This document shows, one piece after another, positions 10,001-22,761 of a DNA stretch of 64,000 nt; position 1 is the first letter of the stretch, and each line of letters opens with the position of its first letter. The stretch is taken from assembly GCF_037176765.1 (NCBI RefSeq), contig NC_090025.1:169434822-169498821 (forward strand), in the 5' to 3' direction. Both the position numbers and the translations under genes were made by a program. Source of the DNA: Anolis sagrei (Eukaryota > Chordata > Lepidosauria > Squamata > Anolidae). Below the pieces are notes generated by a model. The model saw only the letters and a program-made list of their open reading frames with translations, was not told the DNA's origin and ran no database searches.

Positions 10001-10152
10001 TGTTCAATGTATTGTCGAAGGCTTTCATGGCTGGAATCACTAGGTTCTTGTGGGTTTTTTCGGGCTATAGAGCCATGTTGAGAAGGCATTCTCAACCTCC
10101 GAGGATGCTTGCCATAGATGCAGGCGAAACGTCAGGAGAAATGCCTCTAGAA

Positions 10153-11633
10153 CAGGGGTCCCCAAACTATTTGAACAGAGGGCCGGGTCACAGTCCCGCA
10201 AACTGTTGGAGGGCCGGATTATAATTTGAAAAAAAAAAATGAATGAATTCCTATGCACTCTGCACATATATTATTTGCAGTGCACCCCCCCCCCCCAATC
10301 AAAAAACAACAACCCACACTTCTGTATAAATAAAAATGTAATGTTCGTTTGTGGGATTAACAGAACTCAAAAAACACTGGACAAATTGACACCAATTTTG
10401 GACACAAGACACCTAACAACCCAATGTATGTCCTTCACTCAAAAAATTGATTTTGTCATTTGGGAGTTGTAGTTGCTGGGATTTAAAGTTCATCTACAAT
10501 CAAAGAACATTCTGAACCCCACCAATGATGGAATTGAACCAAACTTGGCACACAGTTCTCCCACGACCAATGAAAATACTGGAAGGGTTTGGTGGGCAGT
10601 GTCCTTTCGTTTTGGAGTTGTAGTTCACCTACATTCAGAGATCATTGTGGACTCAAACAATGATGGATCAGGATCAAACTTGGCACAAATACTCAATATG
10701 CCCAAATTTGAACACTGGTGGAGTTTGGGGAAAATAGAATCTTGACATTTGGGAGTTGTAGTTGCTGGGATTTGTAGTTCACCTACAATCAAAGAGCATT
10801 CTGAACCCCATCAACAATGGAATTGAACCAAATTTGGCACACAGTTCTCCCATGACCAACAGAAAATACTAGAAGGGTTTGGTGGGCAGTGTCCTTTGGT
10901 TTTGGAGTTGTAGTTCACTTGCCTCCATAAATCACTGTGAACTCAGTGATAGATCTGGACCAAACTTGGCACTGATACTCAATATGTCCAAATGTGAACA
11001 CTGGTGGCGTTTGGGGGTTGTATTTGCTGGGATTTATAGTTCACCTGCAATCAGTGCAAAACAGCAGCGCTCCGGGGGCTTGTTCTCCCGGCACGGCTGG
11101 AAGTTGAGCGGGAGGCGCCTCGTGGCCGCGGAGAGCAGAGCGGCCGGAGCAGAAGTTGTCCGCGATTTGCGGAATGGCGCCGGGTGAGCGTGGCCAGGGA
11201 ACGCCGGCTTCCCTGGCCACGCCCACCCGGCACCGCTCCGCCAATGGCAGAAATCCTCTGCTCCGGGCGCTCTGCCTGTGTGGAAGGGAGCAGCCTCCCA
11301 GATGGGTGCTTAGCAGAGCAGCCGGAGCCGAGGTTGTCCGCCATGGGCGGAGCGGCACCGGATGGGCATGGCCAGGGAACGCCAGCATTCCCTGGCCACG
11401 CCCACCCGGCGCCGCTCCGCCATGGCGGACAACCTCTGCTGCGGCCGCTCTGCTCTGCAAAGCACCTATCTGGGAGGCTGCTCCCTCCCACACAGGCAGA
11501 GCATCCAGAGCAGAGGATTTCCGCCATTGGCGGAGCGGCGCTGGGTGGGCGTGGCCAGGCCAGGCCAGGCGGGCCGGAGAAATGGCCTCGGCGGGCCACA
11601 TATGGCCCACGGGCCGCAGTTTGGGGACCCCTG
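10153..11633. mobile_element. Non-autonomous hAT element, 1481 bp, complete ends
   Basis: Terminal inverted repeats are 'caggggtccccaaact' (10153-10168) and its exact complement ending at 11633. The flanks carry a perfect 8-bp duplication 'ctctagaa' (10145-10152, 11634-11641), diagnostic of hAT. No transposase frame is visible. The interior holds (i) a segment from 10321 starting 'tctgtataaataaaaatgta' that resembles the Helitron end at 36545, (ii) repeated modules of about 300 bp ('gggagttgtagttgctggga', 'caaagagcattctgaacccc'), and (iii) a CpG-rich 342-bp palindrome. Long open frames across 11040-11810 in several frames come from the GC-rich palindrome and are not genes. Confidence 0.9.
11215..11556. 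repeat. 342-bp GC-rich near-perfect palindrome
   Basis: Centre 'gccagggaa-cgccagca-ttccctggc' (11371-11396). Matching blocks outward include 'ggcggagcgg'/'ccgctccgcc', 'cccagatgggtgctt'/'aaagcacctatctggg', 'gtgtggaagggagcagcct'/'aggctgctccctcccacac' and 'gctccgccaatggcagaaatc'/'gatttccgccattggcggagc'. The arms are about 167 bp with few mismatches and an 8-nt loop. A smaller overlapping hairpin (23-bp arms) lies at 11178-11230. Confidence 0.9.
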
Positions 11634-11694
11634 CTCTAGAACATGGCTCTATAGCCCGAAAAAACCCACAAGAACCTTATAATAATGTTGTTGT

Positions 11695-12055
11695 TTTTAT
11701 TATTATTATTATTATTATTAAACTTTATTTATACCCCACCACCATCTCCCCTCAGGGACTCAGGGCGGCTAACATGAGGCCAAGCCCGACGAAAGTTAAC
11801 TTAAAATAATACAACACAATAAAAACAATAACATAAAAACAATAAAGGAAAGATCAACACAGTGGGATATAACATCAGGTATGAAACGAAATAACAGTTA
11901 CAGACAAGGGATAAATCGAGATGGGCACAGAATAAAAAACAGGGAGCATAGGGTGGGATAGGAAACTGGAGAGAATTATCTGGAGGGAGGTACAGGAGGG
12001 ACAGGTAACGGGCATAATTACCCACTAGGGATAAAGAGAAGTGCATCAAGAGGAC
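11695..12055 (-). mobile_element. L2-like LINE 3'UTR
   Basis: (att)n followed by 'aactttatttatacccc', 'ctcagggactcagggcggct aacatgagg' is the reverse complement of the L2 3' end seen at 5930-6046. It is non-coding. Confidence 0.65.
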
Positions 12056-12164
12056 AAGTTGTTGTTGTAGTAATTATTACTACTTTTAGACACATTTTAA
12101 TTCTAAAATTATCTGCCTCAGTCATAGAATTAGGCTATTTCTATTAAGTTTGATAGAGAGTCTG

Positions 12165-12645
12165 GACATAGGGAGATGTTGACAAGCTGGAATGTGTCCA
12201 GAGGAGGGCAACTAAAATGATCAAGGGTCTGGAGAACAAGCCCAATGAGAAGCGGTTTAAAGAGGTGGGCATGTTTAGCGTGCAGAAAAGAAGGCTGAGA
12301 GGAGACATTATGAGGGCCATGTATAAATATGTAAGGGGAAGTCATAGGGAGAAGGGAGCAAGCTTGTTTTCTGCTGCCCTGGAGACTAGGACACAGAACA
12401 ATGGCTTCAAACTACAAGAAAGGAAGTTCCACCTGAACATGAGGAAGAACTTCCTAAATGTGAGAGCTGTTCAGCAGTGGAACTCTCTGCCCCAGATTTT
12501 GGTGGAGGCTCCTTCTTTGTAGGCTTTTAAACAGAGGCTGGATGGCCACCTGGGGTGCTTTGAATGCAATTTTCCTGCTTGTTGGTAGGGGGTTGGATTG
12601 GATGGCCCACAAGGTCTCTTCCAACTCTATGATTCTATGATATTG
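12165..12645 (+). mobile_element. CR1 LINE, 3' end with ORF2 C-terminus
   Basis: The plus-strand frame 12217-12522 encodes 'KRRLRGDIMRAMYKYV', 'RKNFLNVRAVQQWNSLP' and 'VEAPSL', the conserved C-terminus of CR1 ORF2. After it come the CR1 3' landmarks 'ggttggattggatggcccac' and 'tctatgattctatga'. 5'-truncated; a stop (tag) breaks the last residues after 'EAPSL'. Confidence 0.85.
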
Positions 12646-12649
12646 CAGT

Positions 12650-13412
12650 AAAGTCGGGAAGTCGGGAAGTCGGACTTGGCCACGGTAGTCCACGCTCTGG
12701 TCACATCCCGCATAGATTACTGCAACGCGCTCTACGTGGGGCTGCCCTTGAAGACTGCCCGGAAGCTCCAGATGGTCCAGCGCTCGGCAGCCAGGTTGCT
12801 AACAGGAGCAGCTCTCAGGGAGCATACCACTCCTCTGTTGAGCCAGCTCCACTGGCTGCCAATTCCCTACCGGGCACAATTCAAGGTGCTGGCTTTAGCC
12901 TACAAAGCCCTAAACGGTTCCGGCCCCACCTACCTCTCCGAACGCATCTCCTCCTATGAACCGACACGGACATTAAGATCGTCCGGGGAGGCCCTGCTCT
13001 CGGTTCCGCCTGCGTCACAGGCACGGTTGGCGGGAACGAGAGACAGGGCCTTCTCGGTGGTGGCCCCTCGGTTATGGAATGCCCTACCAAGCGACATCAG
13101 ACAGGCCCCTTCGTTGCTGGCATTTAGGAAGAAGCTCAAAACCTGGCTTTTTGAGCAAGCGTTTGGCTAATCAGCGCAATTGTACACAGAATGACGGTAA
13201 ACTGAACATAGGAACGGTATAAGGATATGAGACTGGATCTTGGTTGCGATCGAGGCACTGTATGAATGGTTGTGTGTTTGTTATTGGGTATGCTGTGTTT
13301 TAATTGTTATTGTTGTGGTAATTAATATTGTGTAAACCGCATTGAGTCACCTATTATAGGTTGAGAAACGCGGTATAGAAATAAAGCAAATAAATAAATA
13401 ATAAATAAATAA
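12650..13412 (+). mobile_element. L2-like LINE, 3' end with ORF2 C-terminus
   Basis: The frame 12676-13170 encodes 'VTSRIDYCNALYVGLPLKTA', 'LHWLPIPYRAQFKVLALAYK', 'FSVVAPRLWNALPSDIR' and 'FRKKLKTWLFEQAFG', nearly collinear with the 5140 copy. The 3'UTR ends 'aaaccgcattgagtcacc ... gcggtatagaaataaagcaaataaa'. High CpG content and an intact frame suggest a recent insertion, immediately after a CR1 end. Confidence 0.85.
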
Positions 13413-13768
13413 GCTCACAGAACACAGTGGCCCATATAGGGGTCACATTGAGGCCCAAGTTACCCAATCCAGTGAGAAATTAAAAGCTCTGTTGTGAAAA
13501 ACATATGAATAATTTTACTGTGTGCTTTAATGGATAGCTAGAAACAGAGTGATTAGAACAGCCTTCTAGGTGTGCTTAGACTGCAAATCCCAAGAACCAT
13601 AACCAACACATTCAGTGATGAGAAATGTTGGAAGGCGGCGGGAATCTTATCCCTGATGTAGAAGTACCCAGGCTGCTTTTTAAAATTATTTATTGTCTTT
13701 TCATTCTTAGAAACTGCTAGCTGAGAAAGGCGGTATACAAACACAGTAAATAAATAATAAACAAACAT
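13413..13768. other. Intergenic; short L2-like tail at its end
   Basis: No gene seen. 13720-13768 ('gagaaaggcggtatacaaac acagtaaataaa') is an L2-like tail fragment. Confidence 0.4.
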
Positions 13769-13769
13769 C

Positions 13770-14510
13770 CAGTGTTTCTTAACCTGGGGGTCGGGACCCC
13801 TGGGTGGGTCGTGAGGGGGTGGCAGAGGGGTTGCCAAAGACCACCAGAAAACACAGTATTTTCTGTTGGCCATGGGGGTTCTGTGTGGGAAGTTTGGCCC
13901 AAGTCTATCGTTGGTAGGGTTCAGAATGCTCTTTGATTGTAGGTGAACTATAAAACCCAGCAACGACAACTCCCAAATGTCAAGGTCTATTTCCCCCCAA
14001 ACTCCACCAGGGTTCACATTCGGGCATATTGAGTATTCGTGCCAAGTTTGGTCCAGATTCATCATTTGAATGTACAGGAGGTAGATTCTGGAGGTAGGTG
14101 AACTACAACTTAAAAACTCAAGGTCTATGCCCACCAAACCCTTCCAGTTATTTTCTGTTGGTCGTGGGAGTTCTGTGTGCCAAGTTTGCTTCAATGCCAT
14201 CGTTGGTGGAGTTCAGAAAGCTCTTTGATTGTTGGTGAACTATAAATCCCAACAACTACAACTCTCAAATGACAAAATCAACCCCCCACAACGCCAGTAT
14301 TCACATTTGGGTGCATCGGGTATTTCTGCCATATTTGGTTCAGTGAATGAAAATACATCCTTCATATCAGATATTTACATTATGATTCATAACAGGAGCA
14401 AAATTACAGTTGTTGCATACAGTCGCAACAAAAATAATGTGGTTGGGGGTCATCACAACACGAGGAACTGCATTAAGGGGTCACAGCATTAGGAAGGTTG
14501 AGAATCACTG
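13770..14510. mobile_element. SPIN-like non-autonomous hAT
   Basis: Left end 'cagtgtttcttaacctgggg' (13770); right end 'ggaaggttgagaatcactg' (to 14510). The right portion ('gatatttacattatgattca taacag', 'aaaattacagttgttgcata', 'gttgggggtcatcacaacac') matches the SPIN family of hAT elements known to have spread horizontally among tetrapods. The interior consists of modules shared with 10321-11050. The flanking octamers (caaacatc, cattaaac) do not match, so the ends may derive from two events. It stops 32 bp before the MTERF2 coding exon. Confidence 0.75.
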
Positions 14511-14561
14511 CATTAAACTCTCGTTTGCTTTTGTTCTTACAGGCCTTTTCCACCGAGTGAA

Positions 14562-15743
14562 ATGGCAAACGCGGCTCCCAATTTATTCATGACTTTCTTG
14601 GCCAGATCTCAGCTCGGCTTACTCATGCCAGGCCTTTCCGCCTTACACAATCAAATAACGAATGGGAAGTTTTCCCAGCATTTCAGATACGCAGCCGATT
14701 TCATATCAGGACAGGAGAACAAAGCCACTGTAGAAAGTCTGTCTGAATTATCTGTGGATGTCAAGAAAATCCGTAGGCTGAAGCCATGGGTGCTCTCAAA
14801 AGAGGTGACGTATGTCAAAGAAATGGCTAGTATTCTACAAAAAATGGGAGCTGATGGGAGTTCTGTAGCATATATTTTTGAATGCTGTCCGGAGGCCATT
14901 CTTCGCAGCCCTGCAGACATCAGTTGTCAAAGAGACCTGTGGTTATCCGTTTGCCGAAATGAAAACCAGTTAGTTGAATTAATAAAACGGTTCCCGGATT
15001 CCTTTTTTACAGTTGAACACTATGAAAGCCAGAAAGCCAATGTCAAATTCTTTAAAGACCTGGGGCTAAAGAATACCATTATCAGTAGGCTTTTAACAAG
15101 TGCCTCGAATATTTTTCATAATCCTGTGGAAAAGAACAAACATATGATAGAAACCTTGCAGAGTCACTACTTAAGACTAGGAGGTTCACAGGAGAATATG
15201 AAGACCTGGCTGCTAAAACTACTGAGTCAAAATCCATTCATTTTGTTAAATACCTCTTCCACTGTCCAAGAAAACTTGGAGTTCCTTCACAAGAACAAGT
15301 TTACTGATTCAGAGGTCTTATGCCTTGTATCCAAGCTCAAGGGGTTTATTGTTCAGCTCAACCCTGCCACGATGCAGAACAGCCTGCTGTACTCAAAGAA
15401 TATTTTCAAATGCACGGATCAAAAACTGAAAGAATTAATACTGAAATGCCCCGCCCTTCTCTACTATTCGGTTCCAGTTTTGGAAGAAAGACTGCAGGAG
15501 CTCTTGAAAGCCGGGGTTTCTGTCGACCAAGTGAAAGAGGCGCCTGGAGTACTGGAACTTTCAACAGAGATCGTGCAGCACCGGATAAAAAAATTAAATG
15601 CCATAGGCTTCAGTTTAAAGACTGGCAATCTAGAATATCTCAACGGAACAAAAAAGGATTTTGAAACCGCTTACGGAAAGATACAAGCAAAAAGGGAGAG
15701 GCCTGTATTTAATCCAGTTGCTCCTTTAAATATTGAAGATTAA
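14562..15743 (+). CDS. MTERF2: Mitochondrial transcription termination factor 2
   Basis: MTERF2 (also MTERFD3) is a mitochondrial matrix DNA-binding protein of the mTERF family that affects mitochondrial transcription. The 393-residue frame is close to the human length (about 385). From memory it shares 'KIRRLK.WVL', '[14 protein letters not shown]', '[15 protein letters not shown]', '[16 protein letters not shown]', 'VPVLEER.Q.LL' and the C-terminal 'FNPVAPLN'. The alpha-helical mTERF repeats span roughly residues 65-350. The N-terminus is variable and poor in acidic residues, as in a mitochondrial presequence. The whole frame lies in one exon: an acceptor (ttgttcttacag) ends at 14542. The first ATG (14562) lies 20 bp inside the exon with no in-frame stop before it; Met10 (14589, 'MTFLARSQ') aligns better with the human start ('MLWKLLLRSQ') and may be the true start. 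Stop TAA at 15741. A hAT lies just upstream; TMEM263 converges from the right. Confidence 0.96.
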   Translation: MANAAPNLFMTFLARSQLGLLMPGLSALHNQITNGKFSQHFRYAADFISGQENKATVESLSELSVDVKKIRRLKPWVLSKEVTYVKEMASILQKMGADGSSVAYIFECCPEAILRSPADISCQRDLWLSVCRNENQLVELIKRFPDSFFTVEHYESQKANVKFFKDLGLKNTIISRLLTSASNIFHNPVEKNKHMIETLQSHYLRLGGSQENMKTWLLKLLSQNPFILLNTSSTVQENLEFLHKNKFTDSEVLCLVSKLKGFIVQLNPATMQNSLLYSKNIFKCTDQKLKELILKCPALLYYSVPVLEERLQELLKAGVSVDQVKEAPGVLELSTEIVQHRIKKLNAIGFSLKTGNLEYLNGTKKDFETAYGKIQAKRERPVFNPVAPLNIED

Positions 15744-16015
15744 ATTCCAGAACATGCTTAAGCAATGCTGTATGGAAGAGAGAAAAAACAAACAAACAAA
15801 AGATGCACTTTTTACACCTTAAGTAAATTGGACCTAATTGACACTCAAAGTGGATTTTTTTTATCCAGATGTACTTCCTTCATCTTAAGAGGAAATACAA
15901 TATATGATGGAATTGCAAGCTTTCTTACCTAATTGGAGACTAGTTTATCTGGTGCCTTGAGCAGTATTGTTCATACTGAGTGTATACTAAATAAAATAAC
16001 AAAGTGACTATAACA
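15744..16015 (+). other. MTERF2: MTERF2 3'UTR with poly(A) signal
   Basis: A short repeat-free AT-rich stretch follows the stop. A canonical AATAAA lies at 15990-15995, giving a 3'UTR of about 270 nt. Confidence 0.75.
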
Positions 16016-16160
16016 TTCTGTCTTATTCCATTCAACTGGAACATAAACGTGTTTTAAACATCAACTTCTGGCAATACTTGGGTTCCATAGCTATGTTCTT
16101 ATTAAGATTGTCATGTTCCATGTAAACTAGGGGTTTTTTTGTTTTGTTTTTCATATGCTA

Positions 16161-16480
16161 AGGTAAAGGTAAAGGTTTTCCCCTGACATGAAATCCATTT
16201 GTGTCCAATTCTGGGGGTTGGTGCTCATCTTCATTTCTAAGCCAAAGAGCCAGCGTTGTCCGTAGACAACTCCAAAGTCATGACTGCATGGAATGCTGTT
16301 ACCTTCCCGCTGGAGAGGTACCTATTGATCTTATATTTGCATGTTTTCAAACTAATAATTTGGCAGAAGCTGGGGCTAACAGCAGGAGCTCAGCCTGCTC
16401 CCCAAATTCGAACCTGCGACCTTTTGGTCAGCAAGTTCAGCAGCTCAGTGGTTTAACCTACTGCACCACTGGGGGCTCCC
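16161..16480 (-). mobile_element. tRNA-derived SINE, type A
   Basis: Complete reverse-complement copy. It starts with the 3' tail 'aggtaaaggtaaaggtttt' and ends with the tRNA-like head (B box as 'ttcgaacctgcgacc', then 'caccactgggggctcc'). Duplications 'atatgcta' flank it (16153-16160 and 16485-16492). Confidence 0.88.
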
Positions 16481-16548
16481 TTTTATATGCTAGACATCTC
16501 AATTATTGCTTAGTTTTCCTGGGTTTTTCATCTTTTATAGCTGCAGTA

Positions 16549-16551
<3 letters not shown>

Positions 16552-16625
<74 letters not shown>
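16552..16625. repeat. (TG)n-(TA)n microsatellite
   Basis: About 19 TG repeats run directly into about 17 TA repeats. Confidence 0.97.
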
Positions 16626-16627
<2 letters not shown>

Positions 16628-16889
16628 GCAGAGAGAGCGAGCACTATTTTATTCCTTGACTGCTATGATTTTAGGTACTAAGGCTACATCTACACTATAG
16701 AATTAATACTTAATTGGGGATGGATTTTACTGTATAGGATGTATGAACTTGAGTCAGTAGTTTGGCTGAATCCTAATGCAGTTTCTAAGTTTTTTTAAAA
16801 AAAGCTTTGTTTCAACATTTATAATCTAGGTTTGGGATAACAGAAGAACCATGTCAGATAAATAAATAAAAGCATGTTATTTATTTTGT

Positions 16890-17390
16890 GTCATAAATAA
16901 GTATAAAATTGATCATATAGAGGGTGCACAAGCAGCTAAATAATTTCAGACCAAAATGGGCAACAGCGATCGCATTGTCTGTAGCTTTCAACAATTCTTC
17001 CTCTGTACCTGAGGCAGGGCATTGTGGGCAAGCATACAGATGCAGAGTTGTTTGTTCTGCTCCACAGTCGCACAAGGTGGAAGATTCTTCTAGGTAGTAC
17101 CATTCTGCCAAGTTATCTTTTGATCTGCCCACTCTAATTCTGAGTCCATTCTTGGTTTGTCCCTGGATGAAGACCCTCGTAGGGAGGCCATCCATTTGGG
17201 ATTTCCTCGTTTAGCTGCCCAGAGGTATATGCTTGCAGTTGCTGGGGGAACATTAAGAGGAGTGGTGGTTCTCATAAAGCGTTTCCTTGATTTAAGCCTA
17301 TTGGGAGGAGGCTGATAACCATGCAGTGGATGGCTTTCAGTGTTCAACCTTATTTCTGTCACAGTTAGCATCAACTTCCTGTGGCACATG
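16890..17390 (-). mobile_element. LINE ORF fragment, clade unassigned
   Basis: The minus-strand frames 17389-17090 and 17195-16881 read as one degraded protein tail with 'LNVPPATASIYLW' and a Cys-rich segment 'LCDCGAEQTTLHLYACPQCP'. That pattern (C-x-C-G-x-x-x-T-x-x-H-...C) ends many non-LTR retrotransposon proteins. A frameshift separates the two parts in the overlap near 17090-17195. No RT domain is left. Confidence 0.5.
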
Positions 17391-17529
17391 GGGTGGGGGT
17401 GGGGGCAATGCCAGCTAGGTTACAGAGTCTATCAACAGATGTAGGTTTGAGACATCCTGTGATTGTTTTGCATGTTTTGTTCAGTGCTATATTCACCTGC
17501 TTCACCTGGACAGATTTGTGCCAAACAGG

Positions 17530-17765
17530 GCAGGCATAGAATCACAGAGTTGAAAGAGACCTCATGGGCCATCCAGTCCAACCCCCTGCCAAGAAGCAAG
17601 AATATCGCATTTAAAGCACCCCTGACAGATGGCCATCCAGCCTCTGTTTAAAAGCTTCCAAAGAAGGAGCCTGTACCACACTCCGGGGCAGAGAGTTCCA
17701 CTGCTGAATGGCTCTCACAGTCAGGAAGTTCTTCCTAATGTCCAGATGGAATCTCCATACTCAGC
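17530..17765 (-). mobile_element. CR1 LINE 3' end
   Basis: 'agaatcacagagttgaaagag acctcatgggccatccagtc' through 'gttccactgctgaatggctc' is the reverse complement of the CR1 3' end and last ORF2 codons. Confidence 0.85.
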
Positions 17766-17959
17766 AGTTGAGTAAGACAAGGTCAAAAGCATGTTAAGAG
17801 TGTATATATCTGTCTTGTGCTGGTCAATCAGGCCAGTATTATTGATTGGCAAGAGCTTTTCAAAGTACTGAACATAGTTCTTAGGCTTGATACCTAATCC
17901 CTTTAACTAGTGATGGTAAGGATTAAACCTTGGACATATGGAACGTATAACATGTTCTT

Positions 17960-19703
17960 AGCACTGAATTGTGGATCTTTTCTTTATCTTAGCAACTGAC
18001 ATACAAGTAGCAACACTGCAATCTGTTATATCAGATGGTTTAATTTATAAAATTATCATAAGTAATTCTAGACAAATTACAGCTTTTCCTCATCAGTTTT
18101 ACAAAGTGACTCTGCCCACTGACCTACTGTTTAGAATCATAATCTGACCAAACGCACATTTTCCTTTTATTTTAACACACACATTTTAAGAAATACTGCA
18201 TACAGAATATTCATGTGAACTTCAGCCATCTTTTACAGACTACAAAACCGCTACAGAGTCAACAAGAACATGCTGAAGAGTTTCTGAATGACTCAGAAGG
18301 GATACATCCAATTGTTCCACAGTCCACCCTCTGATTACAGTAGGACTACTTTGGAATTAATGGATTGGGAATTTGAGGCAAGAGAGTACGTATATTATAC
18401 TCTATATCTTGCTAAAAAAAACCTTGGAAATGTATGTGTTACACTGATTTTATGCAAGTTGCCTAGTTATGTTAAATTTTCTTCATTTTCAGTTGGGCTG
18501 TATTTTTTTCCAAATCTGTCACGTCTATGGAAAGTTCATTACGCCCTCATACTGAAAATGACAAACAATTCCTTAACTGCTTCTTCACAGTCTCTAAATA
18601 TTCTGCACCAACAATGAAACAGGTGATGTGCAAGAACAGCAGTTGCTGGGCTTAGTGCCCTATGTTCAAGCACCACATCTCAGTTAATTTCTTTTAGAGA
18701 GGAATAAACCACTAAGAAGTGTTTTTATTCCAGAGCTAAAAGTTAACCGATATAGCACAGACTGTAAACTTGGGACTTATCTTTCACTTTAAACAACCGA
18801 ACAGTACAAAGGACTTCCGTTTTGCAGGTGAGAAGTAGATACCAGTTAGCTACACCTGAGATTTAGCAGTCTTTCCTCAGTCAGTATCAATAATCTTTTT
18901 TTTAAAAGTGTAAAGCTTCTTCATAGACTGCATTGAAATGAGGGACGTTACAAAATCCTTATAGATTCACGAAGTAAAAATAGATTGTTTTTCACTATAA
19001 GGCATGAATGATTTGAGTTTATATAGGACTATATATGCACATTCACTCACACACCACACATCCCTTATGACAGCAGTCACCATTCAAAGAATTAAGAGTG
19101 TATAAAAATATTTTCAAAAAGCAAAGCTATATGAAGACCCTTTTAGACAGTTCAATGATTCCTTGTTCAAGATGATACAGAAGCCAAAGACTTGTACTTA
19201 GAACATCAATATATTTATAGTACTGCAGAGGCTACCTACTAAAGGTACAATCTAGCCAAAAAGTAAGCACTCTAATGTTCAACAGAGTTCAAAGGAAGAG
19301 TTAAGCATCTATTTCAAATGCTTCCCATTGGAACCACTAGGACTTCAAAGTGCTTACCCTTTTGCTTGGTCGCTTTTTCCATTTATATTTCACATTTTTA
19401 GTTTCTAGACTGCAAAAAGATCTACAGTGAACTATTATTCAAACATGAGTCATCCTTTCAGATCTGTGCACTTGATTACATGTGTTTCAAGTGTAACATT
19501 TCACCAGATGAGTGCTTGAAAAAAAATAAAAAGTTTTAGACACTTCGACACAAAGCTGCTTCTGTCCCTTTGATGTGAACGTTATCCATACAGCTCTCAA
19601 GATGTGTGTCAAGACCTGAGGCTTTGTAGCAGTCCAAAGGTTTGCAGATTTCAAAGCCATGCAGGACATGTCCTTGACAAACAGGTCTCTTTCAGTCTCT
19701 TTG
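17960..19703 (-). other. TMEM263: TMEM263 3'UTR (approximate)
   Basis: About 1.7 kb without any recognised transposon follows the TMEM263 stop on the minus strand. Minus-strand AATAAA signals appear near 18724 and 18166. Human TMEM263 also has a long 3'UTR. The exact end is unknown. Confidence 0.5.
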
Positions 19704-21259
<1,556 letters not shown>

Positions 21260-21835
21260 GATTGCCTAAACGAGAAAGAAAAGAAAAAAACACTGGTAAG
21301 TCTTGCAAGAAGCAAAAAAACCAAACCAAACCAAACCAAAACAAAAACAAAACAAAAAACTTTGAACCTTGTAGAGACCAAAGTGTTTACTAAAATGCAT
21401 CCAAGGATGGTTTTTAATTTGACCAACCTCCACTTTCCTTATGATTAACATTTTAGTGGCCAGACTTACAGACCTATAATTTTAATGCGTTGAGAATAAC
21501 TGGTAAGGTGGCCTTATCTGCTCTCCCCTTTTTACTGTTTTCTGTTCTCATATGCCCAATAAAGGATTTTGGAGGTAGCTGTTGTTTGTCTTGCCTGCTG
21601 CAGGCCAACACAAAGCTGCAGTAGAGGTTTCCCAGCTAGACGATTTTTTCCACATTGTTTATGACAGACATTCTGCTATCAAAAGTGTTTCACTAGCCCA
21701 CTTTCACCATCTTCCCAGTGTTGCTGTTGCTAAAAGAATGTCGAACTAGACAGAGGACACAGAGAAAAGAGGTTGGCTAGGCATAAAAGGATTTTGGAAA
21801 AGGTAGCTTATTTTTCAGAGGCTTTGTTAACTGGA

Positions 21836-22167
21836 GGAGCCACCGGTGGTGGAGTTGGTTAAACCGCTGAGCTGCTGAACTTGCTGACTGAAAAGTCGCT
21901 GGTTCAAATCCAGGGAGCGGGGTGAACTCTTGCTGTTGGCCTCAGCTTCTGCCAAACTAGCAGTTCAAAAGCATGTAAATGTGAGTAGATCAATAGGTAC
22001 CGCTCCAGTGGGAAGGTAACAGTGCTCTATGCAGTCATGCCAGGCACATGACCTTGGAGATGTCTACGGACAACGCTGGCTCTTCGGCTTAGAAATGGAG
22101 ATGAGCACCAACCCCCAGAGTCAGACACAAATGGACTTAAAGTCAGGGAAAAACCTTTACCTTTACC
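21836..22167 (+). mobile_element. tRNA-derived SINE, type A, complete
   Basis: Head 'gccaccggtggtggagttgg', B box 'ggttcaaatccagg' and tail 'aacctttacctttacc'. A perfect 12-bp target duplication 'ttgttaactgga' (21824-21835, 22168-22179) marks both ends. It lies in TMEM263 intron 1. Confidence 0.92.
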
Positions 22168-22761
22168 TTGTTAACTGGAGCATGACTGTATATAAAAATA
22201 ACTTTTTATGAAGTTGATATTTTATACATTTCAGAAAAAGAAGTGTTACAGCTTACTCCTAACACTAGTCCATGAATTTTGGGAGTACAAGGTACTGTTA
22301 CAGTCCAGAGTCATAAAACGATTTTAGACACAAATTAATTTATGTCAGTCAGTAATACCATATGCTACATTTAATCTTTTCTGGAAACTAGACACAAGTA
22401 ATACGACTTAATTTTTAAAAGATCGAACAAAATATTATTGGACAGTATGGAAATCTTATGCCTGGTTTATAAGGACAGCAAATGAGGAGAAAGCAACATT
22501 ATCCGAGATTACATGAGCATTATGATAAGAAAGCATTGCAGCTTAGAATGATGCATCAGCAGCCATGCTAAACAGTTGACAAAAATGCAAGTCCGATAAA
22601 AGCCAGAGCTTCTTGGAGAGGCTTGGTGGGTCTATAATGATCAGTGTGAACCAACTTCTGAGAAAGAGGTTATGATATTATGATTTTTAATTTTACTAAG
22701 CTATAAATCAAATTCCAGAATCAGTATTTTGTTCAAGATTTCTTATTCAGAAAGATGATGT

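Larger units (their letters stand above)
10008..11690 (+). mobile_element. Penelope-like tail, split by a hAT element
   Basis: 10008-10152 ('tattgtcgaaggctttcatg', 'ttgccatagatgcaggcgaa acgtcagg') and 11642-11690 ('atggctctatagcccgaaaa aacccac') together match the approximately 150-bp Penelope tail found whole elsewhere. The hAT at 10153-11633 interrupts it. The left part also contains an inverted piece of the same tail (10050-10080), i.e. an inverted arrangement. Confidence 0.7.

Noticed and set aside
11041-11809. Several overlapping open frames of 150-217 codons on both strands
   Set aside because: They arise from the GC-rich palindrome inside a non-autonomous hAT; residues are low-complexity and mirror each other between strands.
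15320-15664. Second plus-strand frame within MTERF2
   Set aside because: Out-of-frame shadow of the MTERF2 coding sequence.
16201-16700. Frames with Val-Cys and Ile-Tyr runs
   Set aside because: Translation of a SINE and of TG/TA repeats; the same applies to 36148-36525.
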